This document shows, one piece after another, positions 15,609 through 22,757 of a stretch of 23,396 nt of DNA (the first letter of the stretch is position 1; the number at the start of each line of letters is the position of its first letter). A model generated the notes under the pieces. The model did not search any database and was not told where the DNA came from. It worked only from the letters and a program-made list of their open reading frames with translations. Position numbers and translations under genes: made by a program. The DNA comes from Natronohydrobacter sp. (GTDB taxonomy: Bacteria; Pseudomonadota; Alphaproteobacteria; Rhodobacterales; Rhodobacteraceae). The stretch covers positions 1 through 23,396 of the forward strand of contig SKSL01000085.1 of NCBI GenBank assembly GCA_007123015.1. Reading direction: 5' to 3'.

Positions 15609-15739
15609 GGGGTGTCCCTTTCCTCGTGGTGACTGCTTCGCCACGGAAGATGGGACATGCTGCGCCGCAGCACAAGCTGCAGAACTGCAGAGCCGAATTG
15701 CAAGGAATGCATAGTCACCTGGGCGTGAGCCCGACCAGA

Positions 15740-16357
15740 TCACGCGGGCGCTGTCATGGCCATCGGGCGGATCCGAAGCGCGCCTGTCCCCATGCACGCA
15801 ACCTGCCACGCAGCGGGTGGTGTCATGCGCGCGCGCAGCCGGCGGAGTTGCCAGAACAGTTGCAGCGCACCCTTTTCGGCGCCACAGGCCGGGGCAGGGC
15901 AGGGCGCAAGCTGCCAGCGGCTTTCAACCCCGGCTGTGCCACCATCGCCCGAGGTCAGAACCAGTGCCAGAAGCCCTGCACCACGCTGCTGGCTGCGTCG
16001 GCGTGACAGCCCGGCTTCTGCCGCCAGATGCAGCCGGCGCAGGGGTGTCAGCGCCGGAGGGGTGCGCAAGTCCAATGTGGCACTGGCGACCGCGCCTGAA
16101 CGCAGCGCTTCTTCGGCGCAGGCCAGCATCTCGATGTCATTGGCCGCATCGAGCAGGATCAGACTGTCAGCTGCCAGCCAGTCGCCCAATCCCTGCGGGT
16201 TCAGCCGATCTGCTGACCAGCGCGGCCTGATCCACAGATGCGCCCCCTGCGCCCCCATCCCCGCCAAGGCCCAGAGCGCCAGCACATGCCGCGCAGGCCC
16301 ACAGAATTCATGCGCGCGCCCGTGCGAGAGCTGCAGAATATCGCCAAGACTTGTCAC
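15740..16357 (-). CDS. ImuA-like SOS protein
   Basis: About 205 residues. It shows the pattern of ImuA, a RecA-like accessory factor of mutagenic translesion synthesis with ImuB and DnaE2: HEFCGPARHVLAL near the N-terminus, LILLDAANDIEMLACAEEAL, a SATLDLRTPPALTPLRRLHL stretch, and VESRWQLAPCPAP. The RecA-type P-loop is missing: no GK[ST] follows CGPA. The frame is open to 16435, but a GTG at 16357 has GAGGG just upstream, and the LexA box at 16427-16441 covers the farther ATG, so the shorter start is preferred. No imuB or dnaE2 is adjacent. A SulA-like division inhibitor is a weaker alternative. Confidence 0.68.
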   Translation of the reverse strand: MTSLGDILQLSHGRAHEFCGPARHVLALWALAGMGAQGAHLWIRPRWSADRLNPQGLGDWLAADSLILLDAANDIEMLACAEEALRSGAVASATLDLRTPPALTPLRRLHLAAEAGLSRRRSQQRGAGLLALVLTSGDGGTAGVESRWQLAPCPAPACGAEKGALQLFWQLRRLRARMTPPAAWQVACMGTGALRIRPMAMTAPA

Positions 16358-16426
16358 TTGTCCCTCAGCTTGCGCTGTCGGGCAGGGCAGGGATGCACAG
16401 GCACTGCGTGCGGGCATAGGATATAT

Positions 16427-16441
16427 GTTCGTCATTTGTTC
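16427..16441 (-). promoter_or_regulatory. LexA (SOS) box upstream of the imuA-like gene
   Basis: GTTC-N7-GTTC, read as GAAC-N7-GAAC toward the gene. This is the published LexA site of Rhodobacter and other alphaproteobacteria. It lies 70 bp before the chosen GTG start. It overlaps a more distal ATG (16433-16435), which argues that the distal ATG is not the translation start. An AT-rich CATATAT just downstream may include the -10 box. Confidence 0.75.
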
Positions 16442-16562
16442 ACATTACTGCAAACCTGCCATCAGGGCAAGCGCCCGTTTGCGCAGCAGCACAGCCAGCC
16501 GATCGCTTGCATGTCGGTCCCGTTCCGACAATAATCTGCGCGACCTTGCTCACAGGTGCCCC

Positions 16563-16841
16563 ATGCGTTTTGCTCTGATCTCACTCCCCTTGCTCGCGCT
16601 TGCGGCCTGTCAGACAACACAGCGCGATTCAGACCAGGCCCGCGCAGATGGACCGACCTGCATCGCAGATCAGCTGCAAGATCATGTCGGCCAGCCCATA
16701 TCGGCGCTGGACCACAACAGCTTGCCCCAGCCCATGCGCGTCATTGGCCCCGGCACGGCTGTCACCATGGATTACCGGATTGAGAGGTTGAATATCGAAC
16801 ATGACCAATCCGAGATCATCCAACGCATTTACTGTGGCTAG
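16563..16841 (+). CDS. Lipoprotein of the I78 peptidase-inhibitor family
   Basis: A 92-residue exported protein. The signal peptide ends with the lipobox LAAC (Cys16), so it should be lipid-anchored. The mature part matches the Inh_I78 family: CIADQLQDHVGQPISALD, then VIGPGTAVTMDYRIERLNIE, ending IQRIYCG. The two cysteines of the mature domain (in CIADQ and YCG) likely form a disulfide. I78 proteins resemble elastase inhibitors and are common single-gene periplasmic lipoproteins in alphaproteobacteria. The ATG at 16563 starts the signal peptide; the longer open frame upstream is antisense to the imuA-like gene. It diverges from that gene. Confidence 0.87.
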   Translation: MRFALISLPLLALAACQTTQRDSDQARADGPTCIADQLQDHVGQPISALDHNSLPQPMRVIGPGTAVTMDYRIERLNIEHDQSEIIQRIYCG

Positions 16842-16902
16842 ATTTGGCTCATATAGTCGCGCAAACCCTGTCCCGTGACAGCCGCAACAGGAAAGACGAT
16901 CA

Positions 16903-17943
16903 ATGAAACATCTGACCCTTGGCGCATCCGATCTGCGCGTCTCCGAATATTGCCTCGGGACCATGACTTATGGCAGCCAGACGGACGAGGCCGACGCCCA
17001 TCGCCAGCTTGACATGGCGCTGGCCGCAGGTGTGAATTTCATTGATGCAGCGGAAATGTACCCGGTCCATCCCATCCGCCCCGAAACAACGGGCCGGACC
17101 GAGGAAATCATCGGCCGCTGGATCGCAGAGCGCCGCCCGCAAAATCTGGTGATCGCGACCAAGGTCACAGGTGTGGGATCAAATGCCGTGAAAGACGGGC
17201 CGCCCATCAGTGCTGAACGGATGCGCACGGCCGTCGCGGCCTCTTTGCGCCGCTTGCAGACCGAGTGCATCGATATCTATCAGCTGCACTGGCCCAATCG
17301 CGGCTCCTATCATTTCCGCAAAAACTGGAATTTCGATCCACGCGGGCAGAACCGCGAGGACACCCTCGCGCATATGCGCGACGTTCTGACCTGCGCTGCC
17401 GATCTGATCGCCGAGGGCAAGATCCGCCATATCGCGCTGTCCAATGAAAGCGCCTGGGGTCTGACCACCTGGCTTGATCTGGCCCGTAGCGAAGGGTTGC
17501 CGCAGATGCTGACGCTGCAGAACGAATATTCCCTGCTGTGCCGCCATTTCGACCTTGATCTGGCCGAGGCCTGCTGGAACGAAAACGTCCCGCTTCTGGC
17601 CTATTCGCCCTTGGCCGCTGGCCTGTTAAGCGGGAAATATGCCGGCAATGTCGTCCCGGATGGCTCGCGCCGCGAACGCACCCCTGATCTGGGCGGGCGC
17701 ATCACAGGCCGCGTATTCGAGGCTGTGTCCGGCTATCTGGCCATCGCGCAGAATAGCGGCATTGACCCGGTCCATATGGCTCTGCAATGGACCCGGACCC
17801 GCCCGGCCCAGACTTTTCCGATTGTGGGGGCCACCAATGCGGCGCAGTTGGAACATCTGCTCAAGGGCGCAGATCTGACACTCAGCGATGAAACCTGCGC
17901 CGCCATCGACCAGCTGAACCGCGCCATGCCGATGGTGTTTTAG
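16903..17943 (+). CDS. tas: Aldo/keto reductase, Tas type
   Basis: A 346-residue NADPH-dependent oxidoreductase. The catalytic tetrad of the family is complete: Asp48 and Tyr53 in FIDAAEMYP, Lys87 in VIATKV, and His129 in IYQLHWP. The opening LGASDLRVSEYCLGTMTYGS and the insert NRGSYHFRKNWNFDP fit E. coli Tas, which has the same length. A GGAAAG site precedes the ATG. Tas has been linked to tyrosine prototrophy in E. coli, but its true substrate is unclear. A HAD phosphatase follows 35 bp later on the same strand, probably as an operon. Confidence 0.9.
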   Translation: MKHLTLGASDLRVSEYCLGTMTYGSQTDEADAHRQLDMALAAGVNFIDAAEMYPVHPIRPETTGRTEEIIGRWIAERRPQNLVIATKVTGVGSNAVKDGPPISAERMRTAVAASLRRLQTECIDIYQLHWPNRGSYHFRKNWNFDPRGQNREDTLAHMRDVLTCAADLIAEGKIRHIALSNESAWGLTTWLDLARSEGLPQMLTLQNEYSLLCRHFDLDLAEACWNENVPLLAYSPLAAGLLSGKYAGNVVPDGSRRERTPDLGGRITGRVFEAVSGYLAIAQNSGIDPVHMALQWTRTRPAQTFPIVGATNAAQLEHLLKGADLTLSDETCAAIDQLNRAMPMVF

Positions 17944-17978
17944 ACTATGCTGCAAGATCTTAGACAAGGCAGGGGCCA

Positions 17979-18680
17979 ATGGCGTTGAACGGGCTGGACG
18001 CGATTCTGTTTGACAAGGATGGCACGCTGTTCGACTTCACTGCCAGCTGGGCAGGCTGGACCGATCGGCTGTTGCGCCATATGGCGACCGGGCAGGGGGT
18101 TTCGGCGGAAACTCTGGCAGCAGCTGTCGGCTTCGATCTTCAGACAGGCCGTTTCGCGCCCGACTCAGGCGTGATCGCAGGCACAGTGGACGATTGCGCC
18201 GACCTGCTTCAGCCCCATCTGCCGAATATGGCCCGACAGGATCTGATCGCCCATCTGAACGCCACAGCGACAGAGGCCCCGATGGTGCCCGCCACGCCCC
18301 TTGCGCCGCTCTTCGACCAGTTGCGCAGCCATGGTCTTGCGCTTGGGGTCGCCACCAATGACAGCGAAACGGCTGCCCGCGCCCATCTGACCCGCGCAGG
18401 CGTTCTGGAACGCTTCACGCAGGTGCTGGGCTATGACAGCGGCTATACGCCCAAACCGGCGCCTGACATGTTGCTGGGCTTTGCAGCGCGGACAGGGCTC
18501 AGGCCCGCCCGTATCGCGATGGTCGGCGACAGCTTGCATGATTTGCACGCTGGCCGGGCCGCCGGGATGCAGACCATCGCGGTCCTGACAGGGGCCGCTG
18601 ATGCCCGGTCGCTCGCGCCCCATGCCGATGCCATCCTGCCTGATATCGGCCATCTGCCGCGCTGGTTGCAGATCCTCTGA
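17979..18680 (+). CDS. HAD-family phosphatase (phosphoglycolate phosphatase-like)
   Basis: A 233-residue HAD hydrolase of subfamily IA. Motif I is FDKDGTLFDF (nucleophile Asp12, acid/base Asp14), motif II GVATND (Thr126), motif III Lys159 in YTPKPAPDML, and motif IV MVGDSLHDL (Asp184, Asp188). The cap domain lies between residues 20 and 100. It resembles Gph-type phosphoglycolate phosphatases, but small-molecule HADs are hard to assign by eye. An AGGGG site lies before the ATG. It probably shares a transcript with tas and is followed by the composite repeat region, which may end transcription. Confidence 0.88.
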   Translation: MALNGLDAILFDKDGTLFDFTASWAGWTDRLLRHMATGQGVSAETLAAAVGFDLQTGRFAPDSGVIAGTVDDCADLLQPHLPNMARQDLIAHLNATATEAPMVPATPLAPLFDQLRSHGLALGVATNDSETAARAHLTRAGVLERFTQVLGYDSGYTPKPAPDMLLGFAARTGLRPARIAMVGDSLHDLHAGRAAGMQTIAVLTGAADARSLAPHADAILPDIGHLPRWLQIL

Positions 18681-18682
18681 CT

Positions 18683-18726
18683 CTAGAGCCTGTCGCGTTC
18701 ATTCGCATTCACGCAACAAGCTCTAG
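18683..18726. repeat. CTAGAGC inverted repeat in composite intergenic element
   Basis: CTAGAGC (18683-18689) and GCTCTAG (18720-18726) enclose 30 nt containing CGCGTTCATTCGCATTCACG. It starts 2 nt after the HAD gene stop. Confidence 0.6.
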
Positions 18727-18738
18727 TTTATTGTTTCC

Positions 18739-18784
18739 GCATGTTTTTATGCGCAAAATCGGTTCCCACTTTTGCGCAACATGC
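18739..18784. repeat. 46-bp imperfect palindrome, alphaproteobacterial type
   Basis: Left arm GCATGTT plus GCGCAAAA (with a TTTAT bulge) pairs exactly with TTTTGCGC plus AACATGC across an 11-nt loop, TCGGTTCCCAC. Palindromes with a GGTTCCCACTTTT core and GCATG/CATGC ends are, from memory, common between genes in alphaproteobacterial genomes. Confidence 0.75.
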
Positions 18785-18794
18785 TTGAAGCCAT

Positions 18795-18856
18795 TTCATC
18801 CTTGTCCAAATATCCTGGGGGGAGGGCGGCTTGCCGCCCGGGGGGCAACGCCCCCC
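18795..18856 (-). repeat. GC-hairpin intergenic repeat, copy B (inverted relative to copy A)
   Basis: A 24-nt conserved block (18795-18818, starting TTCATCCTTGT) is followed by hairpins GGGCGGC/GCCGCCC (18824-18839) and GGGGGGC/GCCCCCC (18840-18856). The block matches copy A (13090-13113) in reverse orientation with one mismatch; the hairpin sequences differ but the architecture is the same. It lies between the converging HAD and dtd genes. Confidence 0.85.
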
Positions 18857-18880
18857 GTTTCCGCCCTCACCCTGCAGAGA

Positions 18881-19324
18881 TCACGCTTCAGTATCAAGCC
18901 AGATCGTCACAGGTCCGTCATTGACCAGATGCACGGCCATCTCTGCCCCGAAACGCCCGGTTTCCACATCCGCCCCAAGCTGTCGCAAGCTCTGCGCAAA
19001 ATGCAGATACAGCCGCTCACCCTGATCCGGCGGTGCAGCAGCAGAAAACCCCGGTCGGTTGCCACTGCGCGTGTCGGCCGCCAGTGTGAACTGGCTCACA
19101 ACCAAGGCCGATCCGCCCGTATCCTTCAGCGCCAGGTTCATCTTGCCGCCCGCATCGCGGAAAATTCGCAGCTTGAGGATCTTGGCCGCCAGCGCCTCGG
19201 CCTGCGCCGCCCCATCACCCTGCATCGCGCAGACCAGAATCAGCACGCCCGGACCTGTCGCCCCCAGGGTCGCGCCCTCCACCTCGACCCGCGCTGACAG
19301 AACCCGTTGTACCAGCGCCCGCAT
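18881..19324 (-). CDS. dtd: D-aminoacyl-tRNA deacylase
   Basis: A 147-residue proofreading enzyme that removes D-amino acids (and glycine mischarged on tRNA-Ala) from tRNA. It starts MRALVQRVLSARVEVEG, as typical of DTD. The active-site SQFTL is at 77-81, and the Gly-cisPro motif is in NDGPVT (135-140; the usual form is NxGPVT). Length is normal. Its ATG shares one base with the stop codon of the PfkB kinase (TGATG), so translation is probably coupled. It is the last gene of the minus-strand cluster, and its 3' end faces the composite repeat. Confidence 0.96.
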   Translation of the reverse strand: MRALVQRVLSARVEVEGATLGATGPGVLILVCAMQGDGAAQAEALAAKILKLRIFRDAGGKMNLALKDTGGSALVVSQFTLAADTRSGNRPGFSAAAPPDQGERLYLHFAQSLRQLGADVETGRFGAEMAVHLVNDGPVTIWLDTEA

Positions 19325-20241
19325 CAGAGATCCCGCGCCCAGGGCGGATTGGCACCCGCGCGCGAGACAGTCACTGCCGCCGCTTGCGTCCCAAGCCCCA
19401 GCGCCTCTTGCAGCACGGTCTCGGGAAGCGCTGTCAAAGCGGATTTGCTCAGCGCATTCGCACGCGCAAGCCCGGCCAGAAAACCCCCATTGAAAGTATC
19501 ACCCGCTCCGACTGTATCGACCACAGCGACAGGCTGCGCCTGCGCATGAACGTCACCCCCTGCGACATACGCCCTCGCACCTTTGGCGCCCTCTGTCAGG
19601 ATCACGATCTGCGGGCCCTGCGTCAGAACCGCGCGCGCAAGTCCGGCCAGATCGCCTGCCCCCATCAGCCAACGCAGATCCTCATCCGAGAGCTTCACAA
19701 TATCAGCCCGCGCCATCATCGCGGCCAGCCGCGCGCGATAGGCCGTCTCGTCCCGGATGAAGCCGGGCCGGATATTCGGATCCAGCATCACCAAACGCGC
19801 CCCGGCGCGCGCGCAAAGCGTCTCGAAAGCGCGGCCACAGGGATCGCCCACCAGCGAAATCCCCCCGAAAAACAGCGCGCGCATCTCTTCCGTCAGCACT
19901 GGCAATTCGGCTTCGGTCAAATCGCGCAGCGCAGTGCCCCGGTCATAAAACGCATAGCGCGCCTGCCCATCGACCAAGGTCACGAAGGCCAATGTGCAAG
20001 GCCGGTCCACAGCAGGCGAGACAGAATGATCGACCCCGGAGGCCTCCAGCGCAGCGCGCAGTTGCGTGCCGAACAGGTCATCCGAGATCGGGCAGAAAAA
20101 CCCGGTCCGCACCCCCAGCCGTCCTAGCGCAATGGCTGTGTTGAACACAGCCCCGCCCGGATAGGGCGCGAAACAGGCCTCTGCGGTCGTGCTTTCACGC
20201 GGCAGCATATCGATCAATGCTTCGCCTGCACAAAGGATCAT
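19324..20241 (-). CDS. PfkB-family sugar kinase (fructokinase-like)
   Basis: A 305-residue ribokinase/PfkB-type kinase. The N-terminal GEALIDMLP and GGAVFNTAIALGRLG are the first signature. The second signature is DTVGAGDTFNGGF, with catalytic Asp248 in GAGD (245-248). The overall look (FYDRGTALRDLTE, LDPNIRP) fits fructokinases, but 2-keto-3-deoxygluconate kinase or another sugar kinase is possible. A GGCGG stretch precedes the ATG. It begins 12 bp after the zinc-ribbon gene ends and runs into dtd with a 1-base overlap. No sugar transporter is in the window, so the substrate is open. Confidence 0.88.
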   Translation of the reverse strand: MILCAGEALIDMLPRESTTAEACFAPYPGGAVFNTAIALGRLGVRTGFFCPISDDLFGTQLRAALEASGVDHSVSPAVDRPCTLAFVTLVDGQARYAFYDRGTALRDLTEAELPVLTEEMRALFFGGISLVGDPCGRAFETLCARAGARLVMLDPNIRPGFIRDETAYRARLAAMMARADIVKLSDEDLRWLMGAGDLAGLARAVLTQGPQIVILTEGAKGARAYVAGGDVHAQAQPVAVVDTVGAGDTFNGGFLAGLARANALSKSALTALPETVLQEALGLGTQAAAVTVSRAGANPPWARDL

Positions 20242-20253
20242 GGCATCCGCCCT

Positions 20254-21345
20254 CTAGAACCCACCCATCTCTGCGACATAAAAGGCAAGGACAAGAAATG
20301 CTAGCGCAAACACCACCGCGCCCGCGATCTTCCAGACCGACCAGGGGCGTTCGCCCTGCACGCGGCCTGTCTGGCCATTGATGATGAAACGGTAGGATTT
20401 CCCGCGATAGCGATAGGCCGCCATCCAGACCGGCAAGAGCAAATGCTTGAAGCGTTCATCACTGTATTCTGTGCTCAAGCTCGTAATTCGCTGCTCATCC
20501 CCCCCGATTGCTCGCTGCACATCCGCGCGGATCTGCTCTTCCATGATCCCGCGCGCAGCCCCGAACCCATCTGCAAGCGCGATTGTGTAGCCTTCTGCGC
20601 GAAACCCCGACAGGTAATCTGCGCTATAGGGCTGCAGATCCGCCAAGGTCCAGGGCTCCAGCCGCCGTGAATTGGCATGCGGCAAGGATTGCGAGGCGAT
20701 CACCAGAAGATCCAGAAATTGCCGCTGCACCCGCCCCGAAGCCGGGCTCCAGCGCGTGCGCCGCTCACGCCGCGCATTCTTGCCCGATCCGACCATCACA
20801 TGGTAATGCGTGCCGCGCTGGCCCGAATAGCGCGACCGCGTTGCCACATCAAAGGCCCAATAGGGCACATAAAGCCCGTTCAGCTTGCCCGTACTGCGCG
20901 CATATGTTGCAAGCGTCCCCGGCGCGAACCATAAGCCTTTCAGCCATTTGCCCATGCGCGCATGGGCCTCGCGCTCGGTCAGGCGGAAGGGCAGAATCGC
21001 TTGCGGCTTGATGTGACGATGCGTGCCTGTATCCGTCACCACAGGCGAGGCGCAGAACGGGCATTCCGCCGAATGGATATGCGCCTCGAACTGCACTTCG
21101 GCCCCGCAGGTGTCGCAATGTACAACACGGGTTTCCTCGAATTCGCTCGCAGGCAGTGTCTGGGCGACCGCTTCGTGATAATCCAGCGATTGCAGTGCAG
21201 TGACGCGGGTTGCGTCATCCATCTGCGGTATGGGTTGCTCATGACCGCAATACTCACAGGACAACCGCGCCTGCCCTGGGGCAAATCGCAGCGACGCGCC
21301 ACATTGCGCACACGGAAACCGATGTTCCAACTCTGTCGTGGCCAT
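20254..21345 (-). CDS. Zinc-ribbon membrane protein, SPFH partner candidate
   Basis: A 363-residue protein with two four-cysteine zinc ribbons at the N-terminus: Cys12/15/30/33 (CAQC, CEYC) and Cys77/80/95/98 (CDTC, CPFC). A central region of unknown fold (about 105-330) contains GLYVPYWAFDVATRSRYSGQ. One C-terminal membrane helix lies near residues 338-359, followed by a very short tail, so most of the protein should face the cytoplasm. A TTG-started extension to 21360 is possible, but the ATG at 21345 has AGGA upstream. It follows the SPFH gene by 93 bp on the same strand. The two-ribbon plus membrane-anchor design recalls the YdjG protein that works with the SPFH protein YdjI in Bacillus; that parallel is from memory. 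Confidence 0.82.
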   Translation of the reverse strand: MATTELEHRFPCAQCGASLRFAPGQARLSCEYCGHEQPIPQMDDATRVTALQSLDYHEAVAQTLPASEFEETRVVHCDTCGAEVQFEAHIHSAECPFCASPVVTDTGTHRHIKPQAILPFRLTEREAHARMGKWLKGLWFAPGTLATYARSTGKLNGLYVPYWAFDVATRSRYSGQRGTHYHVMVGSGKNARRERRTRWSPASGRVQRQFLDLLVIASQSLPHANSRRLEPWTLADLQPYSADYLSGFRAEGYTIALADGFGAARGIMEEQIRADVQRAIGGDEQRITSLSTEYSDERFKHLLLPVWMAAYRYRGKSYRFIINGQTGRVQGERPWSVWKIAGAVVFALAFLVLAFYVAEMGGF

Positions 21346-21438
21346 GCTCTGTCCTGACAAAACGGGCCGCGTCCCGGCCTCTGCTTGCGGTGTGAAACTC
21401 TACATTTTCTTGCTGAAAATACTCAAAAACCCTTGCCC

Positions 21439-22566
21439 TCAGGACCCCGCTGGCGGGGGTGGTGGTGGCATCGCGGCAAAGAGCGGCGCAAGGGCTGGCA
21501 CCTCACCCGCTTTCAACCAACCCGATTGTCCTTCTGTCCAGACCAGCGTCTCGCGCGTGATCTGCCCTGCAAGCTGCGATTGCGCAAAGGGACCGCGCGT
21601 CTGCCCGTTCTCGGCGATATGCCACATCGGCTCGGCTGCGGGTGGGGGCGGTGGGGGCGGCGCGGCGGCGGGGGCAGCCTGAGCCGGGCTGTGGCCTTGC
21701 GCGCCTGCCCCTTGCATCCCCATCCCTTGCGCCATGGCCATGCCCATCCCCATACCCATACCTGCGCCAAGCCCTGCGCCCATGCCGCCATCCCCGCTTT
21801 CAGCGGCTTTCTGCATGGCCTGCGCGGCCGAAAACTGGGTATATTGGTTCAGATCGCCCACGATACCCATGCTGGTGCGCTGGTCGAGCACTTTCTCGAC
21901 CTCAGGCGGCAGCGAGATATTCTCGATATAGAGTTCGGGCATTTCCAGCCCGTAGTCTTCCAGCGTGGGCGCAATCGCCTTGCCAACGACATCGGACAGA
22001 TCCTTGGTATTGGCGGCCATGTCGAGCGCGGGGATCCCGCTTGCAGCCAGAACCCGGCTGACTTTTTGCACCACGATATTGCGGATCTGGCCTGCAATCT
22101 TCTCCTGGGTGAAATCGCCATCTGTGCCCACGATCTCGCGCATGAAAGTGGGGGCGTCTTTCACCCGAACAGCATAAGACCCGAAAGCACGCAGCCGCAG
22201 CGGCCCGAATTCGGGATCGCGCAGCATCACAGGGTTCTGCGTGCCCCATTTCAAACCGCCAAAGCGGCGCGTGTTGACGAAATAGATCTCTGACTTGAAG
22301 GGCGAATTGAAGCCGTGGTCCCAATGCTGCAGTGCCGTCATCAACGGCATGTTGTTGGTCTCAAGCATATACATGCCCGGCTCGAACACATCAGCCAGTT
22401 GGCCTTCATGGATGAAGACGGCGATCTGACCCTCGCGCACAGTCAGCTTCGCGCCATACATGATCGAATTGCCATAACGCTCAAACCGATAGACCATCGT
22501 GTTGCGGCTGGCATCGGTCCATTCGATGACATCGATGAACTGGCCCTTGAGGAAACTGAAAACCAT
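21439..22566 (-). CDS. SPFH-domain protein fused to a C-terminal GYF_2 domain
   Basis: A 375-residue protein. Residues 1 to about 235 form an SPFH/band-7 domain of the 'virion core protein-like' group (MVFSFLKGQFIDVIEW, LTVREGQIAVFIHEGQLADV, RLRAFGSYAVRVKD). Then follow a coil with AAQAMQKAAE, a Met/Gly-rich linker (about 260-292), a Pro/Ala linker with a run of prolines (295-312), a GYF_2/DUF4339 module (about 314-365, WHIAENGQTRGPF and WTEGQSGWLKAGE), and a proline-rich tail. There is no signal peptide or clear membrane helix, so it is likely a cytoplasmic oligomer on the membrane face. The ATG at 22566 is preferred over a GTG at 22575 because GAGAGG is well spaced. Confidence 0.9.
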   Translation of the reverse strand: MVFSFLKGQFIDVIEWTDASRNTMVYRFERYGNSIMYGAKLTVREGQIAVFIHEGQLADVFEPGMYMLETNNMPLMTALQHWDHGFNSPFKSEIYFVNTRRFGGLKWGTQNPVMLRDPEFGPLRLRAFGSYAVRVKDAPTFMREIVGTDGDFTQEKIAGQIRNIVVQKVSRVLAASGIPALDMAANTKDLSDVVGKAIAPTLEDYGLEMPELYIENISLPPEVEKVLDQRTSMGIVGDLNQYTQFSAAQAMQKAAESGDGGMGAGLGAGMGMGMGMAMAQGMGMQGAGAQGHSPAQAAPAAAPPPPPPPAAEPMWHIAENGQTRGPFAQSQLAGQITRETLVWTEGQSGWLKAGEVPALAPLFAAMPPPPPPAGS

Positions 22567-22589
22567 AGCATGCACCTCTCGAAATAATC

Positions 22590-22757
22590 TTATTGATTCT
22601 TTGAAGGTTTCGACACTGCCGATCCGCCTTTCGGTGGCTGTGGCGGAGGTGCTGGTTTTGAAGAGCCTGTGGGCTGATAACCATCATTGATCATGCCCGG
22701 CTCGACAATTTTCCGACCTGCGGTCGTGTAACCTTCTACGAGGACCCTACGCTGCAT
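22590..22757 (-). CDS. 55-residue Pro/Gly/Lys-rich peptide of unknown function
   Basis: A small frame between the DUF6338 and SPFH genes. It starts with ATG at 22757, 7 nt after a strong GAGGAG, and overlaps the end of the upstream gene by 11 bp, as in a coupled operon. The product begins MQRRVLVEGYTTAGRKIVEP, has GMINDGYQPTG in the middle, and ends with a PAPPPQPPKGG stretch and a lysine-rich tail. It has no signal peptide or membrane helix. I do not recognise a named family. Small peptides with a GYQP motif and a PP-rich tail beside DUF6338 genes seem familiar, but this is an unverified recollection. Confidence 0.62.
   Translation of the reverse strand: MQRRVLVEGYTTAGRKIVEPGMINDGYQPTGSSKPAPPPQPPKGGSAVSKPSKNQ

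Noticed and set aside
15756..16562. Long plus-strand extension of the I78 lipoprotein gene
   Set aside because: The lipoprotein signal peptide starts cleanly at 16563 and the upstream part is antisense to the imuA-like gene.
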